From contig DATCTN010000015.1 in assembly GCA_036567965.1 (NCBI GenBank), forward strand, positions 1 through 64,000: a stretch of 64,000 bases of DNA, read 5' to 3'. A model generated the notes under the pieces. It was not told where the DNA came from. It made no database searches and was given only the letters and a program-made list of their open reading frames with translations. Made by a program: the position numbers and the translations under genes. Below, one piece after another: positions 38,747-46,171 of the stretch (position 1 is its first letter; each line of letters begins with the position of its first letter). This DNA is from Candidatus Kryptoniota bacterium (GTDB lineage: Bacteria; Bacteroidota; Ignavibacteria; Kryptoniales; JAKASW01).

Positions 38747-39757
38747 TCAATCAAGATTCCTGCAATTGTCCATAGACCACTTCACAAGTATTGCGCCCCA
38801 TGTATATCCCGCGCCAAACGAGGAGAGAACAAGAGTCTGACCCTTCTTCAGCTGACCGCTTTGATAATATTCGGACAAGCAAAGTGGTATGGTGGCGGCC
38901 GTTGTATTGCCGTAGCGATCTATGTTCAGCATGACTTTTGATGAATCGAGTTCCATCCGATTTGCCGTCGCGTCGATGATGCGCTTGTTAGCCTGATGTG
39001 GTACGAGCCAATCGACGTCCTTACCGGTCAGGTTGTTCTTTTTCATTATTTCGTACGAGATATCTGCCATGCCGACGACAGCTACTTTAAAGACCGCTTT
39101 CCCGTCCTGATACAGGAAATGCATTTTCCTGTCGACAGTTTCATGAGTGGGCGGATTGAGGCTTCCTCCGCCTGTCAAATTGAGATACGGAGCGCCTGAT
39201 CCGTCGCAGTGCAATATGTAGTCGATAATTCCTTCGTCTCTATTCTCCGAGGGCTCAAGCAGCACTGCGGCACCCGCATCTCCGAAGAGGATGCAGTTCG
39301 AACGGTCGGTATAGTCAGTGATGGACGACATTTTATCCGCACCGACCACGATCACTTTCTTGTATGCGCCGGTTTGCACGAACTGCGCGCCCGTCACGAG
39401 GGCGAAAATAAACCCCGAGCACGCCGCTGACAGGTCGAACCCCCACGCGTTCTTTGCACCGATCTTGTCCTGGACTAGACAGGCGGTCGATGGGAAGAAC
39501 ATATCGGGCGTGATCGTAGCGACGATGATCAGACCGATTTCTTCAGCAGACATTTTCCTTTTTACAAGAAGATCATTTATTGCGCCGGCCGCGAGGTCGC
39601 TCGTGGCACCGTTCTTTATAATCCTTCTCTCAACTATTCCGGTCCTGGCTCTTATCCATTCGTCGGTCGTGTCGACCATTTTTTCAAGGTCCGCATTGGT
39701 AAGCTTAGTTTCCGGTGCATAATGGCCCACTCCGGTAATCGCAGCACGTTTGAGCAT
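38747..39757 (-). CDS. Beta-ketoacyl-ACP synthase III
   Basis: 336 residues. Starts fatty-acid synthesis by condensing acyl-CoA with malonyl-ACP. Cys113 lies in DLSAACSGF, His in VPHQANKRI, Asn in the GNTTAATIPLCL region. Start MLKRAAITGVG; it follows plsX with only 3 bp between. Confidence 0.96.
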   Translation of the reverse strand: MLKRAAITGVGHYAPETKLTNADLEKMVDTTDEWIRARTGIVERRIIKNGATSDLAAGAINDLLVKRKMSAEEIGLIIVATITPDMFFPSTACLVQDKIGAKNAWGFDLSAACSGFIFALVTGAQFVQTGAYKKVIVVGADKMSSITDYTDRSNCILFGDAGAAVLLEPSENRDEGIIDYILHCDGSGAPYLNLTGGGSLNPPTHETVDRKMHFLYQDGKAVFKVAVVGMADISYEIMKKNNLTGKDVDWLVPHQANKRIIDATANRMELDSSKVMLNIDRYGNTTAATIPLCLSEYYQSGQLKKGQTLVLSSFGAGYTWGAILVKWSMDNCRNLD

Positions 39758-39760
39758 CGT

Positions 39761-40768
39761 TCAGGCTTTCGTCTCTAATTTCAATATGGAGCTCTCGATG
39801 AGCTTACTGATGTTATGGTTAATCATTTCTTCAGCCCGCAATACCATGTTCTTCACTGCGAGCGCAGTGGAGCCCCCGTGCCCTATTATTGAAACGCCGT
39901 TCACGCCGAGGAGCGGGGCGCCGCCCTGGGCTTCATAGCTGAATCCGCGCAGGACGTTCTTCAAAGTGCCAGCAGCAATCACCGCACGGATTGCCCGGAA
40001 AATATTTCCAGATGCATATGACTGGAATCTCTGCCTCAATGCGGGAAGAATGCTTTCCGCAAATTTCAAGACGATATTTCCTACGAAGCCGTCTGATAGT
40101 ATGACATCGGCTTTTCCCATCAGAATATCACGGCCTTCGACATTTCCTATGAAATTCAAGCCGCTTTCTTCCAGGAGCGGGTAAGCGGCCTGGGCTAGCT
40201 CGTTTCCCTTCGAACTCTCTTCCCCGATATTCAGAAGGGCGACCGAAGGGTTGTCTTTCTTTAAAATCTCGGCGGCATATATCGCTCCCATCGTACCGAA
40301 TTCAACGAGATGTTGCGGACGGCTATCTGAGTTCGCGCCTGAATCAATGAGGAAACAAACATCCTTCACTGTCGGGAGAGGTGTCCCGACCGCCGGGCGG
40401 CTCACGCCTTTGACACGACCGAGTATCAAAGTTGACGCTGTCATGAACGCTCCAGTATTGCCGGCGCTTATCACGGCGTCCACCTTTCGCTCTTTGTGAA
40501 GATTGAGTGCCACTACCATCGAGGCATCGCGCTTTTGCTTGATCGCGATGCTGGGGGTTTCCTGCATTTCGATCACTTCAGAAGCGTCGACAACGGAATA
40601 ATTTAACCCGGAGCCGGAAGTGCGGACGACCTCACTTTCTATCTGGTCTTTCCGGCCGACAAGGACGAGCTCGAATCTGTTGTTCGACTCCCTGAGAGCG
40701 TCCAGTCCCCCTTCGACGATTTTGAGCGGCGCCTCATCACCGCCCATCGCATCGAGCGCTATTCGCAT
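39761..40768 (-). CDS. Phosphate acyltransferase PlsX
   Basis: 335 residues. Converts acyl-ACP to acyl-phosphate for phosphatidic acid synthesis through PlsY. The start MRIALDAMGGDEAP, the GNTGAFM block, IDSGANSDSRPQHLVEF and LSDGFVGNIVLK are characteristic. It follows rpmF by 81 bp in the typical rpmF-plsX-fabH order. Confidence 0.96.
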   Translation of the reverse strand: MRIALDAMGGDEAPLKIVEGGLDALRESNNRFELVLVGRKDQIESEVVRTSGSGLNYSVVDASEVIEMQETPSIAIKQKRDASMVVALNLHKERKVDAVISAGNTGAFMTASTLILGRVKGVSRPAVGTPLPTVKDVCFLIDSGANSDSRPQHLVEFGTMGAIYAAEILKKDNPSVALLNIGEESSKGNELAQAAYPLLEESGLNFIGNVEGRDILMGKADVILSDGFVGNIVLKFAESILPALRQRFQSYASGNIFRAIRAVIAAGTLKNVLRGFSYEAQGGAPLLGVNGVSIIGHGGSTALAVKNMVLRAEEMINHNISKLIESSILKLETKA

Positions 40769-40849
40769 TTCTTGGATCAGTTCGGAAAGTTGGTTTCGAT
40801 ACTTCTCACAAAAGCCCGCGGGAATCTGTGATCAGATGCTACCGTTTTA

Positions 40850-41032
40850 TTATGCGCTCTTCGGGATGAAGGCGACTCTTCCGCTGTAGTATCCGCAATT
40901 AGGGCAAGCGCGGTGCGGAAGTTTTGGTTCGTGGCAATGTGGACATTCGGAAATGGTCGGAGTCGCGGCCTTGTAGTGAGTCCGTCTCTTTGCACCTCTT
41001 GACTTCGAATGTCTGCGTTTCGGGTTCGGCAT
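40850..41032 (-). CDS. 50S ribosomal protein bL32
   Basis: 60 residues, very basic, with the standard [12 protein letters not shown] start and a zinc ribbon (CPHCH ... CPNCG) typical of the zinc-binding C+ form. It follows the yceD-like gene by 15 bp, the conserved yceD-rpmF pair. Confidence 0.96.
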   Translation of the reverse strand: MPNPKRRHSKSRGAKRRTHYKAATPTISECPHCHEPKLPHRACPNCGYYSGRVAFIPKSA

Positions 41033-41047
41033 ATCTGCTCCTTAAAC

Positions 41048-41548
41048 CTAATTATTATTCACCATCTTTTTCAGCTGTTCCCATCTCGGATCAATATCTC
41101 TCTTCGGACAGTTACAATTTCCGTGATTCAGGTTCGCGCCGCAGCTTGGGCAAAGGCCCGCACAATCATCTCTACACAAAAGCTTCAGCGGGACCGCGAG
41201 GAGAATGTACTCTCTGACATCCTCATCTATTTCTATTTCGTTCGTGCTCGCATGAATAACAGTTATCTCGTCCTTGTCCATCTCCCCGGCATCGTGTTCG
41301 TTGTAGAGATAAGCCATCCTGTAATCAAGCTTGATCTCTTTACGGAAATCATCAAGACATCTGTCGCACGAAAATCTTCCTGCGGTCCTGACTTGTCCGG
41401 TCAAAAAAAGCTGTCTGCTGCGCTTCTCCAGTTTAACGTGTACTGTGACCGTTCCGGAAAAACGCTCATCCAGCTTGAATGAGGAAGGTTCTTCTGCAAA
41501 GTCGTATTCATGTACACCTTCCGAGAGGTTCGAAATATTTATCTTCAT
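41048..41548 (-). CDS. YceD/DUF177 family protein
   Basis: 166 residues. The central GRFSCDRCLDDF and the C-terminal CRDDCAGLCPSCGANLN-type cysteine clusters, plus the NCPKRDIDPRWEQLKKM end, are the DUF177 hallmark. The family is linked to 23S rRNA accumulation and is almost always encoded before rpmF. First gene of the fab operon; its upstream region is now bordered by the transposon at 41721, so any promoter must lie in 41549-41720 or read through from the sigma/anti-sigma genes. Confidence 0.9.
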   Translation of the reverse strand: MKINISNLSEGVHEYDFAEEPSSFKLDERFSGTVTVHVKLEKRSRQLFLTGQVRTAGRFSCDRCLDDFRKEIKLDYRMAYLYNEHDAGEMDKDEITVIHASTNEIEIDEDVREYILLAVPLKLLCRDDCAGLCPSCGANLNHGNCNCPKRDIDPRWEQLKKMVNNN

Positions 41549-41712
41549 GCGTCACCATCTCTTTATAATGCCGCATGGCAGGTCATCTATGTTGATTATG
41601 GACTGCCATTCGAATTCCTCGCTCAACGTTTTGAAATAACACAATAAACGCGGAATCTGAGAAAAAAAAGCGTATCAATATAACAGGAGAGAGGAAGTTA
41701 AGCAAGAAAGAC

Positions 41713-41720
41713 GAATTTCA
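41713..41720. repeat. 8-bp target-site duplication, left
   Basis: GAATTTCA directly before the left inverted repeat, repeated at 45260-45267 directly after the right one. Eight to ten base pairs is the normal range for IS1-family insertion. Confidence 0.85.
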
Positions 41721-41737
41721 GGTAGTGTCCTAATTTG
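41721..41737. repeat. Transposon terminal inverted repeat, left
   Basis: GGTAGTGTCCTAATTTG; exact reverse complement of 45243-45259. Weak similarity continues inward for roughly 25 bp at both ends (a GGTTGG-like and a G-rich stretch). Confidence 0.9.
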
Positions 41738-41759
41738 GATTGGTCGAGAAAGGTGGGGC

Positions 41760-42371
41760 TTATATTTTCAGTAGATCGATTTTCTCCGACTTCAGACGCC
41801 TTGAAATAACTCCCGCGGAAACCACAAATCTTTTGGAGATTTCGCCTGACACAAACTCTGCGAGTTCATCATTAAGTAGATTCTTGACTTGCCGTTTTGC
41901 CTCGTCAATCATCGGCTTCATTGATTTTACAGCACTAATGAGATCGGGTAGGGGAACCAGCAATCTTCCGGCGAATTCTCTGGCTTGGTATTCCGCGGTT
42001 CCCCACATGGCTCCAGGCAAATCCGCAATGGTTGTATGCCATTCGGTGAATGATCCCGAACGTAACGCCTTAATCTGCGTGGGGTGAAGAACAAAATGCC
42101 CGATCTCGTGTGCAATTGAAAACCGAAGTCGAAAGCTATAAGCGTTTGGGTCGTAATCAATTTCCTTAAGGTCTCCAGTCAAATATGCTTCGGCGCTAAC
42201 TTGAGCGAGCAATCCGACTATCGGAACCAGCTCCAACTCAAGCTCTTTTTCTGCGATTAAATCTACATTCACCGGAATAGAAGAATCCCAACAAGCATTT
42301 CTAATCACTTCCGCCATCTTCCAGATGTCGGCTTCGGATTTCCGCGGTACGGTTAATGAGCTGGGTATCAA
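41760..42371 (-). CDS. ImmA/IrrE-family metallopeptidase (transposon cargo)
   Basis: 203 residues with the zinc site HEIGHFVLH (H88, E89, H92) and a third-ligand candidate Glu132 in YQAREFAGRLLVP, the ImmA/IrrE (COG2856) pattern. ImmA cleaves a phage/ICE repressor and IrrE-type proteins control stress regulators; COG2856 proteins paired with Xre regulators have also been described as toxin-antitoxin-like modules. Here the partner is the Xre gene ending 2 bp upstream. Start is TTG at 42371 with AGGT upstream. The stop is 22 bp inside the left inverted repeat. Confidence 0.88.
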   Translation of the reverse strand: MIPSSLTVPRKSEADIWKMAEVIRNACWDSSIPVNVDLIAEKELELELVPIVGLLAQVSAEAYLTGDLKEIDYDPNAYSFRLRFSIAHEIGHFVLHPTQIKALRSGSFTEWHTTIADLPGAMWGTAEYQAREFAGRLLVPLPDLISAVKSMKPMIDEAKRQVKNLLNDELAEFVSGEISKRFVVSAGVISRRLKSEKIDLLKI

Positions 42372-42373
42372 GT

Positions 42374-42736
42374 CTACCTGTTCTTTAGAAGAGTGATGAG
42401 TTTATCCAATTCCTCTGGCGTTGGCTTGTCTCCCCGAATTGTTCTGAAAAATACCGGTAAGACCTCTAAGACTTCGGCATCTGAATAAGCTTCTTCCGGA
42501 AGCTTCATTTGGGAAATGGACGCCAAATCAAAGAATTTTTGCCACTCGGAAGAGCCATTCTTAAGCTGCAACACCGCAACAATTTCGTTCAGCTTTTCTC
42601 GATCATCGGTCACGCCAAGTCTATTCCTTTCAATTTTACTCCAATTGCTTGGGTCTACCTTTGCCAACAGGCAAAACTCCCTCAATCCGATGTTCAAAGA
42701 AAGCCTCCTCTGTTTAACGAATTCTCCGAACGTCAT
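42374..42736 (-). CDS. Xre-family helix-turn-helix regulator (transposon cargo)
   Basis: 120 residues. N-terminal HTH_3 domain: FGEFVKQRRLSLNIGLREFCLLAKVDPSNWSKIERN (about 3-38), i.e. helix 2-turn-helix 3 followed by the SKIER motif. The C-terminal half is helical and may contact the ImmA-like protease. Strong AAAGGAG before the ATG. It is divergent from the unknown gene at 42910 and presumably binds palindromes in the 173-bp shared regulatory region. Confidence 0.88.
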   Translation of the reverse strand: MTFGEFVKQRRLSLNIGLREFCLLAKVDPSNWSKIERNRLGVTDDREKLNEIVAVLQLKNGSSEWQKFFDLASISQMKLPEEAYSDAEVLEVLPVFFRTIRGDKPTPEELDKLITLLKNR

Positions 42737-42909
42737 AATATTCTCCTTTCAATAGTATTGAGAGGAAATAGCACAGTATGCTATTTGTTACGTGGTAAAG
42801 ATATACCACCAAATATTCAGGCGCAAACCACGATTTTCACGATTCGTGAAATTTCTCTTGACTTTTGGTTTTTCGTGTTGTAACTTTGAATCGAAAGGAG
42901 AAATGACTA
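42737..42909. promoter_or_regulatory. Divergent control region with three palindromes
   Basis: Between the Xre gene (minus) and the unknown cargo gene (plus). Palindromes: ATAGCACAGTATGCTAT (42768-42784, 6-5-6), GTGGTA/TACCAC (42792-42809) and perfect TTCACGATTCGTGAA (42836-42850). A plus-strand promoter candidate is TTGACT (42859-42864), 16-bp spacer, TAACTT (42881-42886), followed by AAAGGAG at 42895-42901. The last palindrome ends 8 bp before the -35, a sensible operator position for the Xre protein. Binding is inferred, not shown. Confidence 0.55.
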
Positions 42910-43563
42910 ATGGCTACTAAATATCCTCCCGCTTTGTCGTTTAGTGAGGCTCTTGTCGTCATCAAGAAGATGAAGGTAGATCATGGCAACGAAACTTCGG
43001 TAGAACTCATGCCCAAAGTTCTGAACATCTCCCCTAATAGCAGTTATCTTCCCCGCAAGATCGCTGCCCTCCAAGCTTTTGGATTGGTTGAGAAAACACC
43101 AAGCGACGATCTTGCTCTTACTGAATTAGCCCTTCAAATCATTAAGCCGATTGGAGATGAAGACAAAGAGGCAATATTAAAGGCATTCCAAAAGAATGAC
43201 GTCTTATCCGATCTATGGAACAAATATTCTGATGGCAAGTTACCCTCCGCAGAACAGACGCAACAAATCTTGATGAAGAACTACCAAATTCCAAGAGAAA
43301 CGGTTAAGCAGTGGTATGAATTCGTTATTGATTCCTTCCGGGCAATAGGAGGTGTTCAAACAGAAGATTGGCTTAAAGAAGCTAATGCGGTTCTTGATGC
43401 AAGAACTCCCCTCAGACAACACTATCAAAATTTTCTATTACCTACAGGAAGCAAATTTGAATTCAGTCTTCCTGACAATGTAACGATTGACGATTTCGAT
43501 TTTATTATTGGATTCTTTGAATTGAAGAAAAAGACGATAAGCAAAAATGCAGTTACAAAATGA
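42910..43563 (+). CDS. Unknown cargo protein, winged-helix-like, possibly DUF5343-related
   Basis: 217 residues, no signal peptide or membrane segment. The first half (about 8-90) reads like winged-helix DNA-binding or DUF5343-type sequence: SYLPRKIAALQAFGLVEK, then LALTELALQIIKPIGDEDKEAILKAF, a wing-type segment seen in plasmid and defence-linked proteins. The second half (95-217) is helical and unrecognised. ATG with AAAGGAG. It is divergent from the Xre/ImmA pair and precedes a hairpin-rich segment. It might be a toxin, effector or regulator; none is demonstrated. Confidence 0.7.
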   Translation: MATKYPPALSFSEALVVIKKMKVDHGNETSVELMPKVLNISPNSSYLPRKIAALQAFGLVEKTPSDDLALTELALQIIKPIGDEDKEAILKAFQKNDVLSDLWNKYSDGKLPSAEQTQQILMKNYQIPRETVKQWYEFVIDSFRAIGGVQTEDWLKEANAVLDARTPLRQHYQNFLLPTGSKFEFSLPDNVTIDDFDFIIGFFELKKKTISKNAVTK

Positions 43564-43568
43564 AATGA

Positions 43569-43795
43569 GCGGTCTTTCGACCGCCCAAACCAAATTGAAA
43601 GGAGGTGATTCTATGCGTTCCACCTGGGGCGAAGTCGTTGACTTCTTTGCGGGATTCACGACTTGCGCCCGTGCTATAATATAGAACCGCCCGCTTAAGG
43701 GCGGGCTTCATAGGTGCTGATACACCTACAAAGCCCTAATTCAGTTGCCCGCGTGAACGGACAATGACCTAATCGAATATAACGTTCATTGCGGG
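43569..43795 (+). other. Chain of four stem-loops inside the transposon
   Basis: Successive inverted repeats in a 265-bp gap: GCGGTC-TTTC-GACCGC (43569-43584), GCCCGC/GCGGGC (43689-43706), TAGGTG/CACCTA (43711-43728), and a longer bulged one with arms CCCGCGTGAACG (43748-43759) and CGTTCATTGCGGG (43783-43795). The last ends 33 bp before the transposase start. This could be a structured leader RNA limiting transposase expression, a small RNA, or terminators plus a regulatory site. Evidence is only the sequence symmetry. Confidence 0.5.
43613..43684 (+). CDS. Possible 23-residue peptide with consensus ribosome-binding site
   Basis: ATG at 43613 is preceded by AAAGGAGGTGATT, a full match to the anti-Shine-Dalgarno, with ideal spacing. 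The ORF has 23 codons (starting MRSTWGEVVDFFAGF) and stops at 43684, between hairpins one and two. It may be a leader peptide or a small toxin-like peptide. No family is recognised; the main support is the exceptionally strong ribosome-binding site. Confidence 0.4.
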   Translation: MRSTWGEVVDFFAGFTTCARAII

Positions 43796-43828
43796 AATTT
43801 CAAACTCCAAACTTGAAAGGCACTCGCA

Positions 43829-44668
43829 ATGAACACACTCTCACTCGAAAAGAAAAACTCAATTCTCTCCCTTCTCGCTGAAGGAAACTCAATTCGATCA
43901 ATCGAAAGAATTACAGGCGTTCACCGTGATACTATCATGCGTTTGCTCGTCCGGGCGGGAAAACAAGCGAAGGAGATCATGGAGGCACAAATGGTAAATC
44001 TACAATGCCGTTATGTTCAAGTCGATGAGCTGTGGGGCTTCGTAATGAAAAAACAGAAGCAATGCACCGATGAAGAAAAAAGAATCGGAAGATGGGGCGA
44101 TCAATATGTTTTTGTGGCTATGGATTCAGAAACAAAACTCGTCCCCGCTTTCAGTGTTGGAAAGAGAAATGCCGATATGGCTTATGACTTTATGAGAGAA
44201 TTGAAAATGAGAATTACAAACCGATTTCAGCTTTCCACGGATAAGTTCGCACCTTACTTCGATTGTGTTGACGAAGTATTTCACGACAATATTGATTACG
44301 GTCAAGTTCTGAAAATGTACGGCGAAGAAGGAAAGGGCGAAAAGCGGTATAGCCCCGCAAAGATAATAAAAGTCGAAATAACCCCCATGATCGGAAACCC
44401 CAAGAAAAGTCGAATCTCAACATCACACATTGAACGCCAAAATCTTACAATGCGTATGCAAATGAGAAGGTTCACAAGGCTTACAAATGCTTTCTCTAAG
44501 AAGCTGACAAACCTAAAATGTGCTGTTGCCCTTCACTTTTTCTACTACAATTTTATCCGCATTCATCAAACGCTTAGAGTAACCCCCGCTATGCAAGCCA
44601 AGGTTACTAATAGATTGTGGGATTGGAACGATTTGTTGAATTACGGGAAGGAGAGAATAGCGGCTTAA
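43829..44668 (+). CDS. IS1-like family DDE transposase
   Basis: 279 residues. N-terminal helix-turn-helix (about 3-45; EGNSIRSIERITGVHRDTIMRLL), then a DDE catalytic domain with Asp66 (VQVDELWG), Asp138 (STDKFAPY) and Glu202 (SHIERQNLTMRM). The RFTRLTNAFSKKL and YYNFIRIHQTLRVTPAMQA segments match the single-ORF transposases classed with IS1. It should move the 3.5-kb unit bounded by the inverted repeats. ATG with AAAGG upstream. No internal pair of inverted repeats closer to this gene was found. Confidence 0.92.
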   Translation: MNTLSLEKKNSILSLLAEGNSIRSIERITGVHRDTIMRLLVRAGKQAKEIMEAQMVNLQCRYVQVDELWGFVMKKQKQCTDEEKRIGRWGDQYVFVAMDSETKLVPAFSVGKRNADMAYDFMRELKMRITNRFQLSTDKFAPYFDCVDEVFHDNIDYGQVLKMYGEEGKGEKRYSPAKIIKVEITPMIGNPKKSRISTSHIERQNLTMRMQMRRFTRLTNAFSKKLTNLKCAVALHFFYYNFIRIHQTLRVTPAMQAKVTNRLWDWNDLLNYGKERIAA

Positions 44669-44734
44669 ATGTACCATGATGCTTGACATTTGTTTCCCGA
44701 TCTTGTTTATTTGTCTTCCGAAAGGAAACATAAA

Positions 44735-44989
44735 ATGATACCCTATGAACGTGATGAAGTTGCGGGAGTGTTAATGCATCTCCATGCGATTGCGAGCGAA
44801 GCCAAGTCCACAAAAGAAGTTGCAGACTATATCAAGAGGCTGTTACACTTTCATTCCTCTGGTGATTGGCGTAACATTCTTGAGAAGAAGGTTTTGTCTC
44901 CCCCTAAAAAAGATAAGTCGTCTTTTATTGCGATTGGTGGCTCGCATGGAATGGGCGAAAAAATCAAAAGTATGAAGTCCATTTCTTGA
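44735..44989 (+). CDS. Small cargo protein, unknown
   Basis: 84 residues. Start ATG at 44735 with AAAGGA 8 bases upstream; an in-frame start 15 codons earlier is less likely. The first half is helical (YERDEVAGVLMHLHAIASEAKSTKE); the tail is Lys/Ser/Gly-rich. It lies 66 bp after the transposase and its last 139 bp overlap the convergent gene at 44851-45183. No family recognised. Confidence 0.5.
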   Translation: MIPYERDEVAGVLMHLHAIASEAKSTKEVADYIKRLLHFHSSGDWRNILEKKVLSPPKKDKSSFIAIGGSHGMGEKIKSMKSIS

Positions 44990-45183
44990 ACAAATTTCGG
45001 GGTAAAGTACATTTCGTATGACCCATCATGTTTGACATAGCCGTAAATTGCAATGTCGCTGCTATCGTTAGCCTTATGTAAAAGCACCCATTGCCAAGCC
45101 CGTTGTTGAATTAATTCAGGAATTCCCTCTCGCATTTGAGCGAATGTAATTTCAATCTTGTACCATTGATTTCGTTTCAACAT
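44851..45183 (-). CDS. Small cargo protein, unknown
   Basis: 110 residues. ATG at 45183 with GGGAGG 7 bases upstream, a good signal. The first 70 residues read like a compact globular domain (QWYKIEITFAQMREGIPELIQQRAW... then alternating strands); the C-terminal part overlaps the convergent plus-strand gene in antisense. It begins 60 bp inside the right inverted repeat. No family recognised. Confidence 0.55.
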   Translation of the reverse strand: MLKRNQWYKIEITFAQMREGIPELIQQRAWQWVLLHKANDSSDIAIYGYVKHDGSYEMYFTPKFVQEMDFILLIFSPIPCEPPIAIKDDLSFLGGDKTFFSRMLRQSPEE

Positions 45184-45242
45184 TGATTAGCCTCCCATTG
45201 CCTCCCTTAAAATAGTTCCCCAAACCTTGAATTGCCAACCTT

Positions 45243-45259
45243 CAAATTAGGACACTACC
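45243..45259. repeat. Transposon terminal inverted repeat, right
   Basis: CAAATTAGGACACTACC, exact reverse complement of the left end at 41721-41737. Confidence 0.9.
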
Positions 45260-45267
45260 GAATTTCA
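45260..45267. repeat. 8-bp target-site duplication, right
   Basis: GAATTTCA, identical to 41713-41720. On the minus strand it contains the TGA stop codon of the small anti-sigma-like gene that starts at 45504. Confidence 0.85.
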
Positions 45268-45504
45268 GGTCTTATTCCTCATTAAGTCTTCCAATTTCTT
45301 CTTCTCTTCTTCCGTTAGACGAATCTCAGAGAAGGGCTCTCTGGCTTGTGTGGAAATGATTTGAGTCTGCAATCTGAACAATCGACAGAACTTACATATG
45401 AGGAGATGGATCCAGAGTTCGATGCGTTCACCCGGCGATAAAACGCCTTCTTCCTGTTTTGAAATGTAAAATGTCGCTTCTCTACAACTTATCAGCAACT
45501 TCAT
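45265..45504 (-). CDS. Small anti-sigma-factor-like zinc-finger protein
   Basis: 79 residues with the short zf-HC2 pattern C-R-E-A-T ... ER-x2-L-x2-H-x3-C-x2-CR (SCREATF at 6-12, then ERIELWIHLLICKFCRLF). No transmembrane helix. Such proteins pair with the sigma factor encoded just upstream (11 bp away). Its stop codon lies within the 8-bp transposon target duplication, so the transposon landed at the very end of the gene without altering the protein. Confidence 0.8.
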   Translation of the reverse strand: MKLLISCREATFYISKQEEGVLSPGERIELWIHLLICKFCRLFRLQTQIISTQAREPFSEIRLTEEEKKKLEDLMRNKT

Positions 45505-45515
45505 TCATTCAGCCT

Positions 45516-46091
45516 TCAAACTTCCAACCAATTCTTTTCAAGACAGCTCCTTAACTGGAGCTTAGCCCGGTGCACTATTACCCAGTAATTTGACGCAGAT
45601 ATTCCCAACTCCTTACAGATTTCGTCGGACTCCAATTCTTCCAGATATTTCAGTATAAAGACACTTCTGGCCTGCTCAACCAGTCTGGCGAGGCATTTTT
45701 TCAGAACTTCTTTGAATTCTTTGGAACGAAACTCATCTGCAAGTGCACTCGACCAGTCCCGCGGCTGCTCGCTCACTGTCCATTCTCCTCTCTCGTCAAA
45801 GTAGGGACTGTCGCCATCATAGGCGGTTAATTGGGATACAGGAAGGGACTTGTCATTCGCGCTCCTGCGGAAGTAATCGACAATTTTGTTCTTCAGAATC
45901 GAGAACAGCCAGGTTTTTTCTGAGCTTTCGCCCCTGAACGCGTTCCGACTTTCGAAAGCAGAAAGAAGTGTTTCCTGCATCAGATCCTTCGCTGTCTCCC
46001 GGCTACCGACTCTCGCAGCCGCATAATTAAAAAGTGAATCCGCATAGCTGCGGACCCATTCTGAAGGAGCCAGTTTAATTATATCAGGCAT
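45516..46091 (-). CDS. ECF-type RNA polymerase sigma factor
   Basis: 191 residues. Region 2 (LFNYAAARVGSRETAKDLMQETLLSAFESRNAF, about 20-52, and the TWLFSILKNKIVDYFRR stretch) and region 4 (ARSVFILKYLEELESDEICKELGISASNYWVIVHRAKLQLR, about 140-180) are both clear. It is followed by a small zinc-finger anti-sigma-like gene. Before the transposon arrived, this pair stood just upstream of the yceD-rpmF-fab operon. Confidence 0.9.
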   Translation of the reverse strand: MPDIIKLAPSEWVRSYADSLFNYAAARVGSRETAKDLMQETLLSAFESRNAFRGESSEKTWLFSILKNKIVDYFRRSANDKSLPVSQLTAYDGDSPYFDERGEWTVSEQPRDWSSALADEFRSKEFKEVLKKCLARLVEQARSVFILKYLEELESDEICKELGISASNYWVIVHRAKLQLRSCLEKNWLEV

Positions 46092-46171
46092 AATTGACCA
46101 AACATACGATGGCCATTAATAATTTGACCGAATAAAATTCAATCAAGAAAAATTATCCGTCAGATTAATCA

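Larger units (their letters stand above)
41721..45259. mobile_element. IS1-like transposon with cargo genes
   Basis: A 3539-bp unit bounded by perfect 17-bp inverted repeats (GGTAGTGTCCTAATTTG) and flanked by the 8-bp direct repeat GAATTTCA. It carries a DDE transposase of the IS1-like type and, on both sides of it, genes foreign to transposition: an Xre regulator plus ImmA-like protease (minus), an unknown gene (plus), a hairpin-rich interval with a 23-codon ORF, and two short convergent genes. The stretch is visibly more A/T-rich than the flanking operons. Intact ends and duplication suggest a recent insertion as one unit. Confidence 0.88.

Noticed and set aside
43829-44668. Transposase as a separate small IS nested inside another element
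   Set aside because: No second pair of inverted repeats or target duplication was seen close to the gene; the only ends found are those at 41721 and 45259.
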